From contig NZ_PDJC01000001.1 in NCBI RefSeq assembly GCF_002563675.1, positions 2,852,001 through 2,916,000 of the forward strand: a DNA stretch of 64,000 bases. Reading direction: 5' to 3'. Made by a program: the position numbers and the translations under genes. This document shows positions 34,387 through 43,197 of this stretch, one piece after another (positions within the stretch are counted from its first letter, which is position 1; each line of letters starts with the position of its first letter). The stretch is from Propionicimonas paludicola (lineage in GTDB: Bacteria; Actinomycetota; Actinomycetes; Propionibacteriales; Propionibacteriaceae). The notes under the pieces were generated by a model. The model was not told where the DNA came from. It saw only the letters and a program-made list of their open reading frames with translations, and did no database searches.

Positions 34387-35118
34387 ATGAGCACTCACGG
34401 CGACCTGCACGTCGGCCCCCTTTCGGCCGCCGCAGATCTGACCAGCGCCTCGCAGCTGTACCGCGACGTCTTCGGCTACACCAAGCCCGAGGCCAGCCTG
34501 AACCCGCGGCTGCTGAAGGCGCTGGCCGCCAACGGCGGCTCCATGGTGGGCGCCTGGGACGCCACCGGCGCGCTCGTGGCCTTCGGCTACGGCTTCGTCG
34601 GCCACGCCGGCGGCGAAACCTACTTCTACTCTCAGGCCGTCGTGGTCGCGGACGGCCTGCAGGGCGCCGGGCTGGGCCGCCGGATCAAGAACGAGCAGCG
34701 GCGGCTGGCGCTGGCCGACGGACTGCACCGGATGCGCTGGGCCTACAACCCGGTGCTGTCCCGCAACGCGCACTTCAACCTGTCAGTCCTGGGTGCGGTC
34801 GGACGCTGGTTCGTCCCCGACTGCTACGGCGACGGCGAATCCCGAATGGTCGTCGATTGGGATCTCGACCAGGCCCGTCCCGCGCCCAGCCCGCAGCCCT
34901 GGGCCAGCTACACTGCGGACGACTGGAGCCGCGCCGACCGGCAGGGGGCCTTCGCGGCCGTCCCGGTGCCGGTGAACCGCGACCTCGTGACTCCGCAGGT
35001 GAACCAAGCCCTCGACGAGTCCTTCAGCGCCCTGCTGGCCGACGGCCTGGTCGCCGTGGCGTGCAACCGCCAAGACCACAAGACGTCGGTCTACCTGTTC
35101 GCGGAGGCCGACCGATGA
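34387..35118 (+). CDS. GNAT-family acyltransferase, putative amino-acid N-succinyltransferase
   Basis: This 243-aa protein has acyl-CoA binding motif A in VVVADGLQGAGLGRRIKNEQ and then WAYNPVLSRNAHFNLSVLGA with a following YG. This pattern is that of the GNAT subgroup (COG3375-like) encoded next to N-succinylamino acid racemases. By analogy it would transfer succinyl from succinyl-CoA to a D-amino acid (inference). The C-terminal third is less conserved. Its stop overlaps the SIS gene start (ATGA). It is the first gene of a four-gene coupled operon. Confidence 0.75.
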   Translation: MSTHGDLHVGPLSAAADLTSASQLYRDVFGYTKPEASLNPRLLKALAANGGSMVGAWDATGALVAFGYGFVGHAGGETYFYSQAVVVADGLQGAGLGRRIKNEQRRLALADGLHRMRWAYNPVLSRNAHFNLSVLGAVGRWFVPDCYGDGESRMVVDWDLDQARPAPSPQPWASYTADDWSRADRQGAFAAVPVPVNRDLVTPQVNQALDESFSALLADGLVAVACNRQDHKTSVYLFAEADR

Positions 35119-35804
35119 GCCAGCCGAAACAGCACGTCCAGAACGCCAAACACGAGCAGAACCGGACGCTGCGCAGCCCCGGCGAGCGCTACCAGGCCCG
35201 GATGGAGTCCACCTCCTCGGCCACCCTGCAGGCCCGACTGATCGCCTCCGAACTGGAGAACCTCACTGAGGTCTTCGAGCGGCTGAGCACCGACGGCAGC
35301 CTGCGCCGAGCAGCCGCGCTGACCGTGGCCGCCCGCCGCCGGTTCGTGATCGGGGCCGGCAAGAGCCACGCCTACGCCAGCCTGCTGGCCAGTGACCTGT
35401 CCGCGGCGGTCGCTCAGGTCAGCCTGGTGGACGACTCCAGCCTGAGCACGCTCGACCTGCTCAGCGACGTCCGCGAATCCGACGTGCTGATCGCCTTCTC
35501 GTTCCGCCGGTACCGGCGCACCACGGTCGAGGTGGCCCAGCAGTTCGCCGCAGCCGGTGGAACCGTGATCGCCATCACCGACGACGCCTCGGCTCCGCTG
35601 GGCCGCTACGCCCACGAGGTGGTCGAGGTCGGCACCGACTCAGCCTCCTACGCTGACTCCCCGACCGCGGTTGCGGCCACGATTCACCTCCTGGCCACCC
35701 TGACCACGGCCAGCGCCAAGGGCGCCCGGCGCCGGTTCGCCGATCGGGACCGGATCTCGACGGCCTTGGGCATGTACCTGGACGAGAGCGAGACCGCCGA
35801 ATGA
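35115..35804 (+). CDS. SIS-domain protein without HTH
   Basis: This 229-aa protein has a basic, probably disordered N-terminus of about 35 residues, then helices and a SIS sugar-isomerase fold (FVIGAGKSHAYASLLASDLS, LLSDVRESDVLIAFSFRRY, GTVIAITDDASAPLGRYA). RpiR regulators have an HTH before this domain; here it is lacking, so the protein is either an isomerase or a stand-alone ligand sensor. It is coupled by ATGA overlaps on both sides, which puts it inside the NSAR operon, where no such gene is required by the known pathway. Confidence 0.75.
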   Translation: MSQPKQHVQNAKHEQNRTLRSPGERYQARMESTSSATLQARLIASELENLTEVFERLSTDGSLRRAAALTVAARRRFVIGAGKSHAYASLLASDLSAAVAQVSLVDDSSLSTLDLLSDVRESDVLIAFSFRRYRRTTVEVAQQFAAAGGTVIAITDDASAPLGRYAHEVVEVGTDSASYADSPTAVAATIHLLATLTTASAKGARRRFADRDRISTALGMYLDESETAE

Positions 35805-36919
35805 GAGTCGTCGCTGCCGCGCTGCACACCGTCCGGCTGCCGTTGGTGCACGAGTTCCAGACCAGCTCGCACGCCAAGCGGCACCTGGATCACATCCTGG
35901 TGCAGCTCACCGACGAGTCCGGGGCGGTCGGCTGGGGCGAGATCGCGTCCGCCTCGCACCCGTTCTACGGATCCGAGACCGTCGAGACCGCCACCTTGAT
36001 CGCGCAGCGCTACCTGCTGCCGGCGCTGGTCGGCAAAGAGTGGACGCATCCGTCCGAGGCGGCTCGGCTGTGGGCCAAGGTGCGCGGCAACGAGTTCGCC
36101 AAGGCCGGCGTCGACATGGCCTGCTGGACGCTGTTCGCCCAGGTCAGCGGGCAATCGCTGGCCTCGGCGCTGGGTGGCGTCCGCGATCGTGCGGCCACCG
36201 GAGTATCGCTGGGCATCGAGCCGACCATCGACGCGCTGGTCGAACAGGTCGGCGCCCAGATCGAGGCCGGCTACCGCCGAGTGAAGCTGAAGATCGCCCC
36301 GGGCTGGGACGTCGAGCCGGTCAAGGCCGTCCGGGCCACCTTCGGCGACCACGACCTGCACGTGGACGCCAACGGCGCCTACCCGGCCGACGACGCCTCG
36401 TTCGCCATCATGCGCGAGCTCGACCGCTACCGGCTGACCATGATCGAGCAGCCGTTCGCGCCCAGGAACTTTGTCGACCACGCCCGGCTCCAAGCCCAAC
36501 TCGACACCGCGGTCTGCCTGGACGAGGCCGTCGAGACCCTGGACGATCTGGCCACCCTGATCGAGCTGCAGGCCGGACGGATCCTGAACATCAAGGTCTC
36601 CCGGATGGGCGGCCTGACCACGGCGGTGGCGGCCCACGACCGGGCCACCGCCGCCGGCATCAGAGTCTGGTGCGGCGGCATGCACGAGTTCGGCATCGGC
36701 CGCGCGGCCAACGTGGCGCTGTGCGCGCTGCCCGGCTTCGAGCTGCCCTCGGACGTCTCCGGTTCGGCCAAGTACTACGCCCGCGACGTCATCGTCCCGG
36801 TGGTGGAAACCACCGCCGACGGCTACGTCGTGATTCCCACCCAACCCGGCCTCGGGTTCGACGTCGACACCGAATGGGTCGCCGCCAACACCTTGGCCAC
36901 CAGCCAGATAGAGGAATGA
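35801..36919 (+). CDS. Enolase-superfamily N-succinylamino acid racemase / OSBS-like enzyme
   Basis: This 372-aa muconate-lactonizing-enzyme subgroup member has all expected catalytic residues: KxK (K162, K164), metal ligands D189, E216 and D241, and the opposing lysine K265. The motifs are VKLKIAPGWD, HVDANGAY, MIEQPF, CLDE and NIKVSRMGG. The family includes o-succinylbenzoate synthase (MenC) and N-succinylamino acid racemase; no men genes are nearby and the GNAT and M20 neighbours favour racemisation. It overlaps both neighbours by 4 nt. Confidence 0.8.
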   Translation: MRVVAAALHTVRLPLVHEFQTSSHAKRHLDHILVQLTDESGAVGWGEIASASHPFYGSETVETATLIAQRYLLPALVGKEWTHPSEAARLWAKVRGNEFAKAGVDMACWTLFAQVSGQSLASALGGVRDRAATGVSLGIEPTIDALVEQVGAQIEAGYRRVKLKIAPGWDVEPVKAVRATFGDHDLHVDANGAYPADDASFAIMRELDRYRLTMIEQPFAPRNFVDHARLQAQLDTAVCLDEAVETLDDLATLIELQAGRILNIKVSRMGGLTTAVAAHDRATAAGIRVWCGGMHEFGIGRAANVALCALPGFELPSDVSGSAKYYARDVIVPVVETTADGYVVIPTQPGLGFDVDTEWVAANTLATSQIEE

Positions 36920-37803
36920 GCATGTCCGCCTGCATCATCGTCAGCCCGGTCGAGGCGTCCGCGGAAGCCGAACTGGCCGCCCGACTGCATGTGGTCGACT
37001 CCGACCAGCCCCAGGTGTCCGTCCTCGATCTGGGCGTGACCAGGGGTGATGGCATCTTCGAGGTGCTCGGTGTGATCAACGGCAAGCCGCAGGCCGTGGA
37101 CGCCCACCTGCGCCGTCTGGGCGTCTCCGCGGCCATGCTCGACCTGCCGAAGCTCGACCTGGAGGCGATCCGGGCCGCGATCTACCAGGTGGTCGAGCTC
37201 GCCGAGAAGCACGACGAGTTCTCGGTGAAGGTGATCGTCACCCGCGGCATCGAAGGCTCCGGCGTGGCCACGGCGTGGGTGCTGGCCTTCAAGGCGCCGG
37301 ACGACTTCGCCGCCGAGCGGGCCGAGGGAGTCAAGGTCGTCCTTCTCGATCGGGGCTACCCGCACGACATCGCGGCCCGGGCTCCGTGGTTGTTGGCCGG
37401 CGCCAAGACGCTGTCCTACGCGGTGAACAAGGCCGTCCTGCGTGAGGCGGCCCGCCGCGGCGCGGACGACGTGGTCTTCACCAGCTCGGACGGCTACCTG
37501 CTGGAGGGCCCCAGCGCCAGCCTGATCCTGAAGTTCGGCAACAAGATCTGGACGCCGGCCACGGCGCAGGGGATCCTGCCCGGCACCACCCAGGGCGCGG
37601 CCTTCGAGTACTTCGCCGATGCCGGCTTCGCCACTGCCCAGGTGCTGCTGCGCACCGAGCAGCTGTGGGACGCCGACGCCGCCTGGCTCACCTCGTCCGG
37701 ACGGATGCTGGTGCCGATCTGCGAGGTCGATGGACGTCCGATCCCGGTCGATCACGCCCTCACCGAAGCCGGCAACGCCGCCCTGCTGGCCCGGACGAAC
37801 TAG
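36916..37803 (+). CDS. Class IV PLP aminotransferase (ADC lyase / D-amino acid transaminase type)
   Basis: This 295-aa fold-type IV enzyme has its PLP lysine at K164 in GAKTLSYAVNKAVLR and the following DDVVFTSSDGYLLEGPSASLIL. It closely resembles mycobacterial PabC-like proteins (Rv0812 type), reported as aminodeoxychorismate lyase with D-amino acid transaminase activity. In this operon a D-amino acid role is attractive (inference). The ATG at 36916 overlaps the preceding stop; ATG 36922 is an alternative. GAGG precedes it. Confidence 0.75.
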   Translation: MSMSACIIVSPVEASAEAELAARLHVVDSDQPQVSVLDLGVTRGDGIFEVLGVINGKPQAVDAHLRRLGVSAAMLDLPKLDLEAIRAAIYQVVELAEKHDEFSVKVIVTRGIEGSGVATAWVLAFKAPDDFAAERAEGVKVVLLDRGYPHDIAARAPWLLAGAKTLSYAVNKAVLREAARRGADDVVFTSSDGYLLEGPSASLILKFGNKIWTPATAQGILPGTTQGAAFEYFADAGFATAQVLLRTEQLWDADAAWLTSSGRMLVPICEVDGRPIPVDHALTEAGNAALLARTN

Positions 37804-37899
37804 CCCTCAGGCGCGAGCCTCCCGCCAGGACGCCGGGTCCGCCAACTCGGTGTCCTGAGCTCAGCCCGTCCCGGGCCTCCATATGGGCTGGTCAGCGGC

Positions 37900-38964
37900 C
37901 TAACCGGCCCACCGGCCGGAGAAGAACAGCCAGGCCCACACTGCCTGCAGGGCCAGGGCCACCACGGCCAGCGCACCCAGCATGGCCGCGCGCCAGGGAC
38001 GGGGCTTGGTGCGTCCGGCCAGCCCGCGGCCCAGGTCGATCCACAACGGGAACCACAGCAGCATCGCCCGCGGGACGCTCATGAACCAGTACGAGATTGA
38101 GAACGCGGCCACCTGGACGCCCACCCAGGCACCTTCGGCCCAGCGCCGCTTCGCCAGCGCGTAGATGGTGACCACCAGGCCGATCACCATGGCGACCAGC
38201 TCGACGCGGAACATCCACGACCACTCCGGGTAGTTGGCGTAGGAGCCGGGCGCGGCCGCGTCCAGGGTGTGCTGGAAGGACACCCACGGCCAGGTCAGCC
38301 CGCGAGCCCAGCCGGTGGCCTGGGCGTCGTACCAGGCCGTCCAGCTGCCGGTGAGCTGCCACAGGTAGCTGGCGTAGCCGACCACGACGGCCGTCGGCAC
38401 CAGCAGCCAGGCCAGTCGTGGCCAGCGGCGTCCGCCCTGGTTCCAGGCCAGGACAGCCAGCGCGAGAATCAGGAAGACCCCGGAGACCCTCACCGAGGCG
38501 GCCACCGCGGCCAATGCCGCTGCCGGCCACCACTGCTTGGCCAGCGCCCGGTCCCAGGCCCAGAAGGCGGCCGCGCAGAACAGCGACTCGGTGTAGGGCA
38601 CCACGGTGAAGATGGCCGTCGGGGCCAGCAGCCAGGCGATCGCGGCCGGAGGGCCGCCGAGCCGGTACAGCGCCCACGCGGCCAGCCCGGACGCCACCAG
38701 GGCCAGGAGCACGCCGCCCAGCCAGGCCGGCAGGCCGGTCAGCGAGACCAGCCGGAGCAGCAGCGGCCAGCCCGGGAAGAAGGCCACGTCGGTACCGATG
38801 TAGCCCTGTTCGGCGATCGCCAGGAAGTGGGACACATCCCAGTTGTCGAACATGTCCGGCAGCGCCCGACCCTCGACCACCGCCAGATAGAACGCAACCA
38901 GCAGGATCACCAGCCGGGTGCCCAGCCAGGTCTGGACGACCAGCCGAGCGCTCCCTGAGGTCAC
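37900..38964 (-). CDS. PIG-V-like mannosyltransferase family membrane protein
   Basis: This 354-aa GT-C type protein has about ten membrane segments. The first loop (MFDNWDVSHFLAIAEQGYIG) and PGWPLLLRLVSL match the WD...IA..GY pattern of PIG-V-like mannosyltransferases. Donor and acceptor are unknown, with a polyprenyl-phosphate sugar donor likely. GTG 38964 overlaps the preceding gene's stop by 4 nt. It is the last gene of the DUF5318-PBP-GT87-GT run. Confidence 0.7.
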   Translation of the reverse strand: MTSGSARLVVQTWLGTRLVILLVAFYLAVVEGRALPDMFDNWDVSHFLAIAEQGYIGTDVAFFPGWPLLLRLVSLTGLPAWLGGVLLALVASGLAAWALYRLGGPPAAIAWLLAPTAIFTVVPYTESLFCAAAFWAWDRALAKQWWPAAALAAVAASVRVSGVFLILALAVLAWNQGGRRWPRLAWLLVPTAVVVGYASYLWQLTGSWTAWYDAQATGWARGLTWPWVSFQHTLDAAAPGSYANYPEWSWMFRVELVAMVIGLVVTIYALAKRRWAEGAWVGVQVAAFSISYWFMSVPRAMLLWFPLWIDLGRGLAGRTKPRPWRAAMLGALAVVALALQAVWAWLFFSGRWAG

Positions 38965-40307
38965 CGTCGCGCGAACGCACCGCGCAGGGACTGAGCCCAG
39001 GGTGCGTCCGGAGCGTTGTCGAAGACACCGCCGTCCGGCTCGTCCGCGCCATTGGCCCGGATCGGGTCATGTTCGGGAGCCACGATGTCGCGGATCACCC
39101 GGGCACTGATCCACAAGGTGACGCCGATCCGCAGCAGTACGGCCGCCCAGTACAGCCGGTCCTGCGGCGTCCCGGACGCCAGCACGCCACCCAGATGCGC
39201 CCAGATCGCCACCCAGTAGAGCGTCTCGGCGATCGAGTAGACCACCCACTCCAGCCACTTCGGACGAGCCAGCACCAGCAACGGCAGCAGCCACAGCACA
39301 TACTGCGGCGAGTAGACCTTGTTCAGGACCAGGAACAGCGCGACGATCAGGAAGGCTCCCTGGGCGAGCCGCGCGCGACGCTCGCTGAGCAGCAGCAGGC
39401 CACAGATCAGGCTGGTGCCGAGCACCATCAGGGCACCCTCGGCCCAGGAGGCGTCGACCTCCCAGCCGGCCAACTTCAGCACGTACCAGATCGAGCCGAG
39501 ATCCCCGCCACGCTCCGCGTTGAACTTCCAGAACTGCCACCAGCCGGCCGGCGTGGCCAGATAGACCGGCAGGTTCGCCAGCACCCAGGCGACCGCGGTC
39601 GCCCCGACGGTCTGGGAAACCTCGCGGTACTTCCCGGTGCGGGCGCCGAGCACCACCAGCGGGACGAGCAGCAGCACCGGGTAGAGCTTGGCGGCGATCC
39701 CCAACCCGAGCCAGATGCCGGTCCAGATCGGCTTGCCCTTCGCCCAGGAGAGCAGCGCCAGCGCGGTCAGGGCGATCACCAGCGCGTCCCAGTTGATCAG
39801 GCCGGCGGTCACGATCGCCGGGCTGACCGCGATCATCATGGCGTCCCACGGACGGCCCAGGCGCAGGTGGGTACGCACCAGCAGGACGAACAGGGCGAAG
39901 ATCAGCACGGCCGTGGAGCCGAAGAAGATCAGAGTCGCCGTGGACACGTCCGCACTGGGCAGGCCGGGCTCACTGCGTCCGCCGAGCAGCACCACGAGCC
40001 GGCGACCGAGTTCCATGAAGTAGCCGGTCAGCACCGGGTACTCGACCTGGCTGTCCAGGTAGGGGATCTGGCCGTCCTTCAGCCCGCGCCAGTAATACAG
40101 GACGCTGATGTCGGAGTAGCACATGCTCGGCCACAGGTTGTTCGCGCCGGTGATGCAGGGCAGCTGCCGGATCATCAGCAGCAAGTAGTTCAGAGTGAGG
40201 ACCAGATAGGTCCACGGCGCCGGACGAAGCCAGACCCCACCCGGCGCGGCGTGGCCCCCCAATGGACCGCCGAGCATGCGGTCGATGGTCGGCACCGGAT
40301 TGCTCAC
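38961..40307 (-). CDS. GT87-family (DUF2029) glycosyltransferase
   Basis: This 448-aa polytopic membrane protein has a first external loop with DISVLYYWRGLKDGQIPYLDSQVEYPVLTG split by acidic residues typical of polyprenol-phosphate-sugar transferases, and KVYSPQYVLWLLPLLV near the C-terminus. It occupies the position of mycobacterial Rv0051, next to a class A PBP. A C-terminal hydrophilic tail of about 45 residues is cytoplasmic. GTG 40307 is preceded at 6 nt by coding-strand TAGGAT (plus 40314-40319), a leaderless start. Confidence 0.75.
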   Translation of the reverse strand: MSNPVPTIDRMLGGPLGGHAAPGGVWLRPAPWTYLVLTLNYLLLMIRQLPCITGANNLWPSMCYSDISVLYYWRGLKDGQIPYLDSQVEYPVLTGYFMELGRRLVVLLGGRSEPGLPSADVSTATLIFFGSTAVLIFALFVLLVRTHLRLGRPWDAMMIAVSPAIVTAGLINWDALVIALTALALLSWAKGKPIWTGIWLGLGIAAKLYPVLLLVPLVVLGARTGKYREVSQTVGATAVAWVLANLPVYLATPAGWWQFWKFNAERGGDLGSIWYVLKLAGWEVDASWAEGALMVLGTSLICGLLLLSERRARLAQGAFLIVALFLVLNKVYSPQYVLWLLPLLVLARPKWLEWVVYSIAETLYWVAIWAHLGGVLASGTPQDRLYWAAVLLRIGVTLWISARVIRDIVAPEHDPIRANGADEPDGGVFDNAPDAPWAQSLRGAFARR

Positions 40308-40325
40308 CCAGCGATCCTACGGTCC

Positions 40326-42524
40326 TCAGCCACCGGATGCGCCTGGGTCCGTCTTTCCGCCGGCTCCGCCTGCTGTCGGGGTCGGCGTGGTCGGCGGCTT
40401 CGGAGGCGTCGGGGTGGTCGGCGGCGGGGTGGTCGGAGCCGTCGGCGTGGTCGGCGGCGTCGGCACGGTCGGGGTCGGCGTGGTCGGCGGCGCAGTCGGG
40501 GTGTTCGCCGAGGTGGACGTGTTCGCCGGCGTCGGCTTCTGGGTCGACACGCGTCCGGACGGATCGGCGAAGTCGACCTTCGGCTTGCCGTCCATGGCCT
40601 TCTGCATGTAGTCCAGCCAGGTCATGGCCGGCCACTTCGAACCGTAGATCTTGGCGCCCAGGCTCTCGGTGCCACTGTCGCCGCGGACGAAGTTGATCGC
40701 CGTGGTGATCTGCTTGGTGAAGCCCACGAACCAGATGGCCGGAGTGATCGGCTTGCCGTTGACCGTGTAGTACACGGTTCCGGTCTTGCCACCGACCGGG
40801 TAGCCGAGTGCGGCCGCCCGCGATCCGGTGCCGTCCTGGGCGACGTGCTCGAGGGCGTAGGTGACATCTCGGGCGATGTCCGCCTCGATCGCCTGGGTGC
40901 CGGAGGTGTCGGCCTCGAACAGGGTGCGGCCCTGCAGGTCGATCACCTTGGCCACAACGTGCGGGGCCCGGCGGACGCCTTCATTCGCGAAGGTGGAGTA
41001 GCCGGCGGCCTGATACAGCGGGCTGACCTCCGGGACGCCCAGAGTGGCCGTCGGCACCGCGTCCCAGCCTTCGGCGGTCGGCACGCCGGCATCATTGGCC
41101 GCCTGCAGGATCGACTCGTAGCCGCTGGTGAGCTTGGTGGCCAGGTCGACGAAGGCGGTGTTGATCGACTTGGTGGTGGCGGTGAGCAGGTTGACCCGTC
41201 CGTAGTTCGCGCCGCCGGCGTTGGTGATCGGCTTGGTGCTGCCGGGCAGCCGCAGCGTGTTACCGCTGACCGTGTCGGAGAGCGTCCAGCCGTCCCGAAG
41301 CGCGGCCACCAGCGTGTACGGCTTGAAGGTGGACCCGGTGCGGGTGGTGGTGGTGGCCCAGTTCCGGTTGTTCTTGACGTAGTCAGCCCCGCCATAGATG
41401 GCCAGGACCCCGCCCGTGGCGTTGTCGATCGAGGCCATCCCTGGGTGCAGCGAGCTGGCCTTCACGCCGGTACCCGCAGCCACCCACTTGATCCCCTTCT
41501 CGACCGAGGCCGTCATGGCGTCCTGAGCCTTGGCGTCGAAGGTGGTGACGATCTTCAGGCCACCGCCGGTGATCTGGTCATCGGTGAAGCCCTTGGCCAG
41601 CATCTCCTTCTCGACCATCTTGAGCAGATAGCCCTTGGTGCCGCCGAACTGGGAGCCGGCCTGGATCTCGGGGAACTTCGGCAGCGTGTAGTAGATCGCG
41701 TCGTGCTGGGACTGGGAGATCTTTCCCATGGTGAGCATGTTGTTCAGGATGTACTGGTAGCGCTCGAGCAGGTCGGCGGCCGCGTTGTCTCCGGTGGCCG
41801 GGTCGAGCCGTCCGGGCAGGTTCACGATGGCGGCCAACGCCACCGACTCACCCAGGTCGAGCTTGCTGGCGTTCTTCTTGAAGTAGGCCTGGGCCGCAGC
41901 CTGGATGCCATAGGCGCCGCGTCCGAAGTAGACGGTGTTGAGGTAGCGGCCGAGGATGTCTTCCTTGCTCAACTCGTTGCCGATCTTGGCGGCCAGCAGG
42001 ATCTCCTTCGCCTTGCGGGTGAAGGTCTTCTCCTGGGTCAGGTACATCACCTTGATGTACTGCTGGGTGATCGTCGATCCGCCGCCGGTGGCCGTGGCGT
42101 CGGGCGGAGCGATACCGATCAGACCGAGGCTGGCCCGGAGCAGGCCGGTGGGCGAGATGCCGGGGTCGGTCCAGAAGTCCTTGTTCTCGCCGGCGACGAT
42201 GGCGTCCTTCACGTACTGCGGCATCTGGTCGTAGGCGATCGACTGACGGTTCTGCACCTGGAAGGAGCCGATCTTCTGCTTGCCGTCGGCGTAGTAGACC
42301 GAGGTGGTGTTGGTCAGGAACTCGGCGTTCTCGTCCGGCACCTGGATGGTGACGTAGGCGTAGGCGATGCCACCCACCCCGATCAGGCCCAGGCCGAGCA
42401 GGCTGATCATCGTCCACATCAGGGCGCGCAGCCACGGATTGCGCTTGCGCTTACCCTTCCCCCGGCTCGGCCCGCTGCCAGTGGCGGCGCGGGTGGCGGA
42501 GTTGGCGCGTTTGGGATTAGCCAT
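40326..42524 (-). CDS. ponA: Class A penicillin-binding protein (GT51 plus transpeptidase)
   Basis: This 732-aa bifunctional enzyme has a basic cytoplasmic start, a TM helix near 40-60, a GT51 domain (catalytic Glu in GENKDFWTDPG near 111, GGSTITQQYIK, RKAKEILLAAKI) and a transpeptidase domain with STFK (about residue 399), SIN and KTG motifs. The last 80 residues form a Thr/Pro-rich extracellular tail. It polymerises and cross-links peptidoglycan. The ATG overlaps the DUF5318 stop by 8 nt with GAGGA upstream. The order DUF5318-PBP-GT87 matches mycobacterial Rv0049-Rv0051. Confidence 0.92.
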   Translation of the reverse strand: MANPKRANSATRAATGSGPSRGKGKRKRNPWLRALMWTMISLLGLGLIGVGGIAYAYVTIQVPDENAEFLTNTTSVYYADGKQKIGSFQVQNRQSIAYDQMPQYVKDAIVAGENKDFWTDPGISPTGLLRASLGLIGIAPPDATATGGGSTITQQYIKVMYLTQEKTFTRKAKEILLAAKIGNELSKEDILGRYLNTVYFGRGAYGIQAAAQAYFKKNASKLDLGESVALAAIVNLPGRLDPATGDNAAADLLERYQYILNNMLTMGKISQSQHDAIYYTLPKFPEIQAGSQFGGTKGYLLKMVEKEMLAKGFTDDQITGGGLKIVTTFDAKAQDAMTASVEKGIKWVAAGTGVKASSLHPGMASIDNATGGVLAIYGGADYVKNNRNWATTTTRTGSTFKPYTLVAALRDGWTLSDTVSGNTLRLPGSTKPITNAGGANYGRVNLLTATTKSINTAFVDLATKLTSGYESILQAANDAGVPTAEGWDAVPTATLGVPEVSPLYQAAGYSTFANEGVRRAPHVVAKVIDLQGRTLFEADTSGTQAIEADIARDVTYALEHVAQDGTGSRAAALGYPVGGKTGTVYYTVNGKPITPAIWFVGFTKQITTAINFVRGDSGTESLGAKIYGSKWPAMTWLDYMQKAMDGKPKVDFADPSGRVSTQKPTPANTSTSANTPTAPPTTPTPTVPTPPTTPTAPTTPPPTTPTPPKPPTTPTPTAGGAGGKTDPGASGG

Positions 42525-42936
42525 AGATGTCCTCAACGGTGGGCTGGCGGCGTGGCGGACGTCGGGTAACCCCGTCCCCGAGTAAGTACGAGCTGATCAT
42601 TTGGTTCCAGCCGCACTCGGTGCAGACCTCGACCACTCGGACCTTGAACTCGCCGAACTGGTTCTCCATCTCGTCCAGCTCAGCGCTGGACTTGATGCGT
42701 CCGGAGTACTGGCCGAGTTGGTCACCGAACACATAGTTCAGGTTGACCAGGTGGGGTGCGGCGCAGATCGGGCAGGCGAGGTCGACAGCTTCGCCGTGAT
42801 GACGCGCGGCCCGCAGCAGAAGCGGGTCGGCATCACACAGCTCTGAGCTGTCCAAAGAGCGTTGTGGACGCCGCGCGGCCGCCAGTCGATTGCGTCGCTG
42901 GAGCGCGTAGTCCACCACCTCTCGCCGTGACCACAT
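42517..42936 (-). CDS. DUF5318 zinc-ribbon-like protein
   Basis: This 139-aa soluble protein begins MWSRREVVDYALQRRN and has two Cys pairs, CPIC and CTEC, likely binding zinc. It corresponds to Rv0049-type DUF5318 proteins, which precede the class A PBP gene in many actinobacteria. The function is unknown. Coding-strand TACCCT lies 7 nt before the ATG (leaderless); reading open further upstream runs through the tandem repeat and is not credible. It is coupled to ponA by an 8-nt overlap. Confidence 0.8.
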   Translation of the reverse strand: MWSRREVVDYALQRRNRLAAARRPQRSLDSSELCDADPLLLRAARHHGEAVDLACPICAAPHLVNLNYVFGDQLGQYSGRIKSSAELDEMENQFGEFKVRVVEVCTECGWNQMISSYLLGDGVTRRPPRRQPTVEDIYG

Positions 42937-43013
42937 GGCTTCAAGGGTAGTTGGCGGCCAGAAAGGGGTCGATTTCGCCCCGTCCGCCTGGACGTCGCGC
43001 GGCTCTCCACGTA

Positions 43014-43136
43014 CTCTCCCGCGGCCTCTCACGCACCCTCCCGCGGGCCCCTCACACACCCTCCCGCGGGCCCCTCGCACGCCCTCCCGCGGGCCCTCAC
43101 TCACCTTCCCGCGGGCCCTCACTCACCTTCCCGGCC
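43014..43136. repeat. Tandem repeat, 22-23 bp unit, about 5 copies
   Basis: Units start at 43014, 43037, 43060, 43083 and 43105, with a decayed sixth from 43127. The consensus is CCTCCCGCGGGCCC followed by CTCACnCAC. Each unit has the GC-rich palindrome CCCGCGGG. Copies differ by small substitutions and 1-bp length changes. The 431-bp gap 42937-43367 contains this array, the next inverted repeat and the tRNA promoter, with no gene. Confidence 0.85.
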
Positions 43137-43152
43137 GCCCTTCCTCTCCGTT

Positions 43153-43197
43153 CCCGCTACCGAACGCAACCCTTGCTGCCGAAATTCCGGTAGCGGG
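43153..43197. repeat. Inverted repeat CCCGCTACCG / CGGTAGCGGG
   Basis: The perfect 10-bp arms (43153-43162 and 43188-43197) are separated by 25 nt. A further TTCGGTAGCGAACG follows at about 43206, so the CGGTAGCG unit occurs three times. It sits directly after the tandem array and before tRNA-Ala. Confidence 0.6.

Noticed and set aside
35801-36919. Straight MenC (o-succinylbenzoate synthase) assignment
   Set aside because: The residues fit both functions, but no other menaquinone gene is near and GNAT and M20 neighbours fit NSAR better; kept as an alternative only.
39069-42569. Open frame of about 1166 codons on the plus strand
   Set aside because: It is antisense to the GT87 and PBP genes, rich in Gln/His/Arg without any motif, while the opposite strand carries recognised domains.
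42937-43122. N-terminal extension of DUF5318 through the tandem repeat
   Set aside because: It would translate Arg/Gly-rich repeat sequence not found in the family; MWSRREVVDY is the usual start.
43014-43136. CRISPR array
   Set aside because: The units are contiguous tandem repeats with no unique spacers, and no cas genes are present.
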